Assembly: GCA_003151615.1 (NCBI GenBank)
Contig: PLXZ01000001.1
Span: 315,267-352,123, forward strand
Direction: 5' to 3'
Length of the DNA: 36,857 nt
Source of the DNA: Candidatus Tayloriibacteriota bacterium
Lineage (GTDB): Bacteria > Patescibacteriota > Minisyncoccia > Phycocordibacterales > PALSA-1337
The position numbers and the translations under genes are program-made. Below are positions 31,832 to 36,857 of this stretch, piece after piece (the first letter of the stretch is position 1; the number at the start of each line of letters is the position of its first letter). Under the pieces are notes generated by a model that was given only the letters and a program-made list of their open reading frames with translations, was not told the origin of the DNA and did not search any database.

Positions 31832-32974
31832 TTATAGTACATTATTTGGGTCTGCAGCGGTATTCAGGGCTTGTTTGAGACGTGAGACGTCAACTGCTCC
31901 GGCAAGCGTTTTGTCCGATTCCGCCATGGAAATCAGCACGCGTAGCATCGTTTTTTCATCGGTATGATAGCCGTCGATTGCTTCAGTATCGGGAGCGCCG
32001 AGCGATGCCATGTCAAAGAAATTAAAAAGAGTGAAACCGTATTTTTTGAATGTCGGATCCGTTTTCGCATACGTCTGGAAAATATAATCATATGAAGGAA
32101 ACTGTTGATAGGCCAGCGCGACGGCATGCGGCGTCGGCGGAATGTAGCCGATGACGTAAATGTTGTGGGCTTTGCAGTAGGCGAGGAGGGAATCGAGTTC
32201 GTTTACGGCTTCGGTCGAAAAAGATTCGGTGCTCGAGGCTTCCTGCTTGTGTTCCAGAAAATTAATCGCATCGTTGATCCTGTCGATTCTGCCCTGGTCG
32301 CCGACATACTGTTTCCCGTAATGATAACTGCCGTCATTGCGCGTGCCGCTGTCGTTGATGAGGGCGTTCAGACCTATTGTCCGTTCGGGTGTGTCCGTCG
32401 CATTATTTTCTGCGCCGCCGGAAGCTCTAAACATTTCGCCAAGAGTAAATTTTTGCAGGGCGTAATCCTCGTATACGCTCGACCAGCTGTCAGTTATCAG
32501 ATTAGTGTCTTCGGAAAGGGTTGAAATAGGCTGAAGTTTCTGAAGCTCAACGGAAGTGTTTATGCTCAAGGTCGGGTCAAAATTGAGCGGTTCGACCGTT
32601 ATAATGACTATGTTTGGGTACACTCCTGACTTTTCCAGAAAGACTCTGTAGTCCTCGATTGCCGCGGTTGTTCCCCCGGCATTGTAGAATGTCGTGCTTG
32701 CGTCAAAAAATTCGCGGCGCATGGTCAGTATTTTCGAGTTGCCCAGAGCCAGAATTTCAGGATTCAGTTTTTGGATCATTTGCTGCTTGAAATACGTGGT
32801 CTGGTCGCTGTATGCGGAACCGTACAGGACTGCAGTTGAAGTGGAAAGTTGTGCGGCAATGATTGTACTGAGAGGCGTGAGTTCTCCGGATTTTATCTGA
32901 ACCGCGACAGGGAAAGCGAACAGCGCGAAAACCGGCAGGAGTAGGATCAGAATTTTTTTGAAAAAAGTTCGCAT
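31832..32974 (-). CDS. AlgJ/DltD-like SGNH-type surface acyltransfer protein 1
   Basis: 380 residues. An N-terminal membrane anchor (about 8-25) is followed by an extracytoplasmic domain. It carries the SGNH-like block ILALGNSKILTMRREFF (Ser nucleophile candidate in G-N-S) and, near the end, AIDGYHTDE with a D-x-x-H pair. A YVIGYIPPTPHAV strand is shared with the second paralogue. Its MBOAT partner precedes it by 16 nt. In alginate, peptidoglycan and teichoic-acid modification, MBOAT proteins pass acyl groups across the membrane to such SGNH-like partners. The glycan acceptor here is unknown. Confidence 0.78.
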   Translation of the reverse strand: MRTFFKKILILLLPVFALFAFPVAVQIKSGELTPLSTIIAAQLSTSTAVLYGSAYSDQTTYFKQQMIQKLNPEILALGNSKILTMRREFFDASTTFYNAGGTTAAIEDYRVFLEKSGVYPNIVIITVEPLNFDPTLSINTSVELQKLQPISTLSEDTNLITDSWSSVYEDYALQKFTLGEMFRASGGAENNATDTPERTIGLNALINDSGTRNDGSYHYGKQYVGDQGRIDRINDAINFLEHKQEASSTESFSTEAVNELDSLLAYCKAHNIYVIGYIPPTPHAVALAYQQFPSYDYIFQTYAKTDPTFKKYGFTLFNFFDMASLGAPDTEAIDGYHTDEKTMLRVLISMAESDKTLAGAVDVSRLKQALNTAADPNNVL

Positions 32975-32990
32975 GATGTTGAATTGAAGG

Positions 32991-33869
32991 CTAGAATTGG
33001 AAATAAATGAACTGCTGTGCTCCGAACCGGGCGAATATCACCAGCGCAAAAATGATTGCGTAATAATAGAGCCAACGGACGGATGTTTTTTGCAGGGCGA
33101 TTTTCTGCCAGATTGTCTGTTGTCTCTCGATCAGTTCCGCGATGATAATTATTGCAATGCCGCAGGCGGATATTACGAAGTCGCCTTTGTTCGCGAGACC
33201 GGAAAGCGAAAAGAGATTTTTCCAGGTGTAATAATTGTAGGCGTGCGCGATAAAACTGCCGAGTCCGACCTGCCAGTGCGACAAAATGTACCAGGCATCG
33301 CTGATTTTATTCACCCGGAAGAAAACCCAGCCGATGCATACCAAGACGAACGTCACTGCGATGCGCCAATAGTTCAGGATTTTCGGATATCGGTCGAGGC
33401 CGATTTTTGCCGTCAGGGTGCTCCGATATTTTTTGGTCATCTCCGAGAACGTTATATAGAAGCCGAACAGCAGACCCATGATGACGTAATTCCAGCCCGC
33501 TCCGTGCCAGAGACCGATCAGAAAAAAAGTAAATATGATTGCGCCGTACAATTTCGTCCGCGTCAGATTTTTCGTACTGCGGGCGATGGGAAAATAAACG
33601 TAATCGCGCAGCCATGAGGAAAGCGAAATGTGCCATCTTCGCCAGAATTCGGCGATTGATTTTGAAAAATACGGCCGCTGGAAGTTTTCAATCAAATTTA
33701 TTCCCATGACCTGCGCCGAACCGAGCGCGATGTCGGTGTATCCGGAGAAGTCGCAATATAATTGAAAAGCAAAAAATAGTGTGCCCATTATCAGCGTCGG
33801 TCCGTTGAATCCCTGCGGATTGGCGTAAATGATGTTGACGAAAATTGCCAGGTGATCCGCTACAACCAT
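32991..33869 (-). CDS. MBOAT O-acyltransferase 1, C-terminal part (separated by a frameshift)
   Basis: 292 residues. It carries the catalytic half of an AlgI/DltB-like MBOAT protein: LYCDFSGYTDIALGSA, EFWRRWHISLSSWLRDYVY, and the active-site His in LIGLWHGAGW. Multiple membrane helices follow. It opens with MVVADHLAIFVN, which continues the family sequence GFFKKMVVAD begun in the preceding reading frame, so this is not an independent gene start. Together with 33860-34480 it would make a normal MBOAT of about 495 residues. See the frameshift finding. Confidence 0.85.
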   Translation of the reverse strand: MVVADHLAIFVNIIYANPQGFNGPTLIMGTLFFAFQLYCDFSGYTDIALGSAQVMGINLIENFQRPYFSKSIAEFWRRWHISLSSWLRDYVYFPIARSTKNLTRTKLYGAIIFTFFLIGLWHGAGWNYVIMGLLFGFYITFSEMTKKYRSTLTAKIGLDRYPKILNYWRIAVTFVLVCIGWVFFRVNKISDAWYILSHWQVGLGSFIAHAYNYYTWKNLFSLSGLANKGDFVISACGIAIIIIAELIERQQTIWQKIALQKTSVRWLYYYAIIFALVIFARFGAQQFIYFQF

Positions 33870-34480
33870 TTTTTTGAAGAATCCCAGGCCATTCTCTTCA
33901 GGCCCTTCGTCACGCGGTCCGCGTCAAAATGATGCTCGGCATGGAATTGTGGCAGTAAATGCTGTGGACGCTCGATCGGACCGGCAACGAGCTGGGGATA
34001 AAACATGACGTAGAGGGCGTATATGCCGAAATGGCGCTCGGCCTTCTGAGCGCCGCGGTAGACTTCGATGGTATAGCTGAGCGCCTGAAACGTATGGAAT
34101 GAAAGGCCGATGGGAAGCAATATTGACAGAAGTGGAAGGGAATAATTCCAGTCCAAAAAATGGGCGACATAATTTATGTTGCCGATGAAGAAATCATAAT
34201 ATTTGAAAAAAGCCAGGACGCCGATGTTTGCAACGATACTGATCACGAGGAGAAGTTTTTTTCTTGACCCCATCGCATTTTCCATGAGAATGCCGGCGCA
34301 ATAGTTCACGACGATGGTTCCGCCGAGCACCAGAATATATATCGGTATGAAGGCCATATAGAAGTAGCAGCTGGCGAGCAGGAGTAGAAGCCACCGGAAA
34401 CGATAGGGTATCAGAAAATATGCCGTCGTTACGATGGTGAAGAAAAAAATGAATTGTATCGAGTTGAAAATCATAGACAA
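33860..34480 (-). CDS. MBOAT O-acyltransferase 1, N-terminal part (ends at a frameshift)
   Basis: 206 residues covering the first membrane helices of an AlgI/DltB-like MBOAT: YFLIPYRFRWLLLLLASCYFYM, FFKYYDFF, LPIGLSFHTFQALSYTIEVYRG and FYPQLVAGPIERPQHLLPQF. It runs into RMAWDSSKKWL and stops, where the family reads RMAWGFFKKMVVAD. Restoring one G in the TGGGA at about 33883-33886 gives TGG GGA TTC TTC (W-G-F-F) and joins the two parts. It starts 3 nt after the MaoC-type gene, inside the glycan operon. Confidence 0.85.
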   Translation of the reverse strand: MSMIFNSIQFIFFFTIVTTAYFLIPYRFRWLLLLLASCYFYMAFIPIYILVLGGTIVVNYCAGILMENAMGSRKKLLLVISIVANIGVLAFFKYYDFFIGNINYVAHFLDWNYSLPLLSILLPIGLSFHTFQALSYTIEVYRGAQKAERHFGIYALYVMFYPQLVAGPIERPQHLLPQFHAEHHFDADRVTKGLKRMAWDSSKKWL

Positions 34481-34483
34481 AAA

Positions 34484-34912
34484 CTATTTCAGCAACTGCA
34501 CCGTCGCTTCGCCGGTAATCAGGACGTTTCCTGATTCATCATGGACGGATGTCTCGATTCTGACCGTTTTGTACGCGTCTATTTTTTGGACAATCATTCC
34601 TTTCACCGTCACCTTTGTTCCGTAGAATATCGGCTTTTTGAAATTGAGATTTTGCGAGAGATACAGGCAATAGAGGCCCGGAAGGTGCATGCCGAGAAGT
34701 CTCGATATCAATGCTCCGCAAAGCATTCCATGGGCAATGGGTTTCTTGAAGGCCGTCTCCGCCGCGTACCCCGGATCCATATGCAGGGGATTGACGTCTC
34801 CCGAAACTCGGCTAAATTCCTTCACCATTTCTTTGGTAATCGTTTCTTCAAAATGCGCTTCCTGGCCGATGGTCAAATCGTCGTAAATAAATTTTTCCGG
34901 TTTATTGTTCAT
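34484..34912 (-). CDS. MaoC-like hotdog-fold dehydratase
   Basis: 142 residues, a single hotdog domain of the (R)-specific enoyl-CoA hydratase type. It has the active-site stretch SRVSGDVNPLHMDPGYA with the D-x-x-x-x-H pair, then KKPIAHGMLCGALISRLLG. These enzymes hydrate trans-2-enoyl-CoA to (R)-3-hydroxyacyl-CoA. Being between an SGNH/MBOAT pair and another MBOAT gene, it might supply or shape an unusual acyl group for surface-sugar acylation; this is inference. CPR bacteria usually lack fatty-acid metabolism, so a stand-alone MaoC in a glycan operon is noteworthy. Thioesterase activity is an alternative. Confidence 0.88.
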   Translation of the reverse strand: MNNKPEKFIYDDLTIGQEAHFEETITKEMVKEFSRVSGDVNPLHMDPGYAAETAFKKPIAHGMLCGALISRLLGMHLPGLYCLYLSQNLNFKKPIFYGTKVTVKGMIVQKIDAYKTVRIETSVHDESGNVLITGEATVQLLK

Positions 34913-34935
34913 ATCTTTAATTATACCCGATTAAA

Positions 34936-36087
34936 TTAAAACTGAAGGAAATTGCCCGTCGTGCTCGCTATCATATTCTGCAGGGCAGTTTTGTCGAAAT
35001 AATTTTTAAGGACAGGATCATGATTGGCGAGATAGAGGCTCATTTTTGCATAGAGAAGATCGGTGCCATGGACGGTATCTGAAAATTCCGCGTCGGTTCC
35101 TCCATATTGGGCAATGTCCGACATGTCATAGAAAGCGAAGCCGTCCTGCTTGAAATCAGCCGAGATTTGGTTGGTAAGGTCGGTTTCCCTTGTTTTGTAG
35201 GCCGAAGTTGAGGCAAATGTAGCCTGATTGATTTCAACCGGATATGGGGGAATATAACCGACGACGGTAATGTTTTTACTTTTCGCCGTTTCGAGTATTT
35301 GTTTCAGTATAATGAGGTTTGCAGCTATATTTGGTTCGTCAGTCGATGGCAAGCTCGCGGGCGTATCGCGCAGAATATTTTGGGCGACGACTTTTATTTC
35401 AGCCTCGTTCGTCGCAACAAGATTTGGATCCTGACTCTCCTTATTGTACCGGTAACTGCCGTCGGATCGGAAACCGTTTCCGTTGGCTATAGCCTGCATG
35501 CCCAATTTGTCGGTATTTGCTTCATTCGAGACAAGTTTAATGAAACTGTATTTATGCCGTATAAAATAATCAAGATACATGCCGCGTGCGACATTAAACG
35601 GAGCATAGAAATGAAAGCCAAAAATTGATATGTAGTTTTCTGTTGTTTGATCAGCCTGTTCCGAATCAAGTGTGAACAATTCGCGGTCAAGATCAAGTAT
35701 CAATACGCGTTTCGTCGAGCTATTTTGACTGCTCGATGCGGACTGGAGAATATACTCGATGTCATTGAGGGACCAGGGAACTCCTAGTCCCGCATTGAGA
35801 AACTGCGTCTGCGGGGTGAAAAATTCCTTTCGCAGTTGGAGCACTCGCGATGTGCCGAGCGCAAATATTTGGGGATTATTCGTGTCGAGAAGTATTGTCT
35901 TGTACGGAATCAGACTGCCGGTATTGTACACATTTCCAAAAAGGGTTTCTTTGTGTGTGTTTTGTATCGCTACTACTTCATATGCAGGATAATATTCCTT
36001 TGAAAAAAAGAGGACTGCAATAGGGAAAGCATAATAAAGGGCGATGGGTGAGAGGAACAGGATGACTTTGAGGGTAAATTTAAACAT
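34936..36087 (-). CDS. AlgJ/DltD-like SGNH-type surface acyltransfer protein 2
   Basis: 383 residues from ATG 36087; a start at 36126 would overlap the upstream MBOAT gene more deeply. An N-terminal membrane anchor (about 5-27) precedes the block FALGTSRVLQLRKEFF, parallel to ALGNSKILTMRREFF in paralogue 1. The late acid-His element is SDTVHGTD (D-x-x-H). VVGYIPPYPVEI matches VIGYIPPTPHAV. The two paralogues are clearly homologous but diverged. It lies 4 nt after the second MBOAT gene, and so belongs to a second MBOAT/SGNH pair. Probable role: periplasm-side transfer of an acyl group to glycan. Confidence 0.78.
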   Translation of the reverse strand: MFKFTLKVILFLSPIALYYAFPIAVLFFSKEYYPAYEVVAIQNTHKETLFGNVYNTGSLIPYKTILLDTNNPQIFALGTSRVLQLRKEFFTPQTQFLNAGLGVPWSLNDIEYILQSASSSQNSSTKRVLILDLDRELFTLDSEQADQTTENYISIFGFHFYAPFNVARGMYLDYFIRHKYSFIKLVSNEANTDKLGMQAIANGNGFRSDGSYRYNKESQDPNLVATNEAEIKVVAQNILRDTPASLPSTDEPNIAANLIILKQILETAKSKNITVVGYIPPYPVEINQATFASTSAYKTRETDLTNQISADFKQDGFAFYDMSDIAQYGGTDAEFSDTVHGTDLLYAKMSLYLANHDPVLKNYFDKTALQNMIASTTGNFLQF

Positions 36088-36091
36088 GGTA

Positions 36092-36857
36092 TTAGAATTT
36101 GAAGTAGATGAAGGTTTGTCCCGCAAAATATCCGCCGAATATGATTGCGGCCATTATCGCGTAATACCATGCGTAACGGAGAGCTGCCGTTTTATTTTCA
36201 AATATGTACAGCGTCTTTTTCTTCGCCTGATAGTATTGGACGATTTCCATCGCCACGACCGCAAAAAATGCCGGAATCACGATGACGCGGACTCCCACAT
36301 AAATTGGATTATATAATACCTGGGTGATGAAATAATGTATGTGGATCGGAGAGAAGACATATTTTACATACCATAATGCCCGGGCCAGATTTTCCGATCT
36401 GAAAAAAATGAGGCTGAATGCGAAGAGGGCAAAAACAATTAATTGCTGAATAATTCTGTGCAATCGCGGCATTTTTTCGAGGCCGATTGTCTTCACTATT
36501 TTTTTTCTGATATCAACGGTCATCGTTCCGATTATCATATATATGCCCTGGAGCGCGCCGAAAACAACGAACGTCCAGTTCGCTCCGTGCCAGAGGCCGA
36601 TCACGACGAATGTTATGAAAAGGCTCAAATATAATTTATATTTTTTCACTTTCCGCCAGCTGAATGCCATGGGATAATACAGGTAATCACGCAGCCACGA
36701 CGACAGCGACATATGCCATTTTCTCCAGAAATCGGCCACGCTGGTTGCGGAAAAAGGCCGGTCGAAGTTTTCCCGGAGGTCAATGCCGAGAAGCATCGCC
36801 GAACCGAGTGCGATGTCGGTGTATCCGGAAAAGTCGCAATACAATTGATACGTGAAC
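36092..36857 (-). CDS. MBOAT O-acyltransferase 2 (5' partial at window edge)
   Basis: About 255 residues of the C-terminal, catalytic half. The frame is open to the window end, reading FTYQLYCDFSGYTDIALGSA at the edge, so the gene continues past 36857. Motifs: DFWRKWHMSLSSWLRDYLYYP and the active-site His in VIGLWHGANW, then membrane helices. It is intact here, unlike MBOAT 1, and is a diverged paralogue of it. It is co-directional and 4 nt from SGNH protein 2. Confidence 0.88.
   Translation of the reverse strand, partial: FTYQLYCDFSGYTDIALGSAMLLGIDLRENFDRPFSATSVADFWRKWHMSLSSWLRDYLYYPMAFSWRKVKKYKLYLSLFITFVVIGLWHGANWTFVVFGALQGIYMIIGTMTVDIRKKIVKTIGLEKMPRLHRIIQQLIVFALFAFSLIFFRSENLARALWYVKYVFSPIHIHYFITQVLYNPIYVGVRVIVIPAFFAVVAMEIVQYYQAKKKTLYIFENKTAALRYAWYYAIMAAIIFGGYFAGQTFIYFKF

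Noticed and set aside
1-36857. Prophage, insertion sequence or integrase-bounded island
   Set aside because: No transposase, integrase, terminase or capsid motifs, and no target-site duplications. The fibre resembles phage fibres only in repeat style and lies with cohesin anchors.

Overview
The window looks like a chromosomal segment from a Candidate Phyla Radiation (Patescibacteria, Parcubacteria-like) bacterium. The gene families point that way: a VirD4/TraG-like ATPase with a Pro/Gln-rich tail next to a SWIB-domain protein, a DUF5671-type membrane protein, a triple YbjQ-like protein, a LysW-like mini-protein, and cohesin/dockerin surface proteins. The gene-start signals agree: many genes have a -10 box only about 6 nt before the ATG (leaderless transcripts), and others use an A-rich AAAACATATG start context without a Shine-Dalgarno sequence. 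Genus-level assignment is not possible from the sequence alone.

Layout. 1-6536 (+): the 3' part of a giant repetitive surface-fibre gene ending in a dockerin, followed by two membrane-anchored cohesin proteins. 6539-9545: a membrane protein with an FG-GAP-like loop, a triple YbjQ protein and a five-TM protein. 9643-11976 (+): pyruvate kinase and RadC. 11993-17204: a mannoside module, with two overlapping GH130-type genes (-) divergent from a phosphomannomutase-like HAD protein and a mannose-6-phosphate isomerase cupin (+). 17222-18415: a PLP enzyme (-) divergent from a LysW-like carrier (+). 18387-26130 (-): cell-wall and peptide-bond genes, namely a Mur ligase coupled to an Ate1-like aminoacyl-tRNA transferase, a noncoding locus with a D-armless tRNA-like element, an ABC exporter, MraY, an NlpC/P60-like protein and an ATP-grasp ligase. 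26161-30139: RsmI (+), an unknown gene (-), a small membrane protein, the VirD4-like ATPase and the SWIB protein (+). 30155-36857 (-): a surface-glycan operon with two MBOAT plus SGNH-like O-acyltransferase pairs (one MBOAT frameshifted), a MaoC-type hydratase, an alpha-1,2-fucosyltransferase-like GT11 and a GT2 glycosyltransferase. It runs off the right edge.

How it fits together. Much of the window builds or modifies the cell surface. The dockerin fibre can plausibly be held by the cohesin anchors. The 30-37 kb operon would make and acylate a fucosylated glycan. The 18-26 kb block handles peptidoglycan and peptide ligation. The GH130/PMM/PMI genes would take mannosides by phosphorolysis to fructose-6-phosphate and glycolysis.

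The two most unusual items are the cohesin-dockerin fibre operon (1-6536) and the noncoding locus at 20541-20823. The latter holds a tRNA-like fold with acceptor stem, T arm and an anticodon-like hairpin but no D stem. About 110 nt downstream is a promoter whose predicted transcript begins with 15 nt perfectly complementary to that hairpin. Both lie just upstream of a gene for an aminoacyl-tRNA-dependent transferase.
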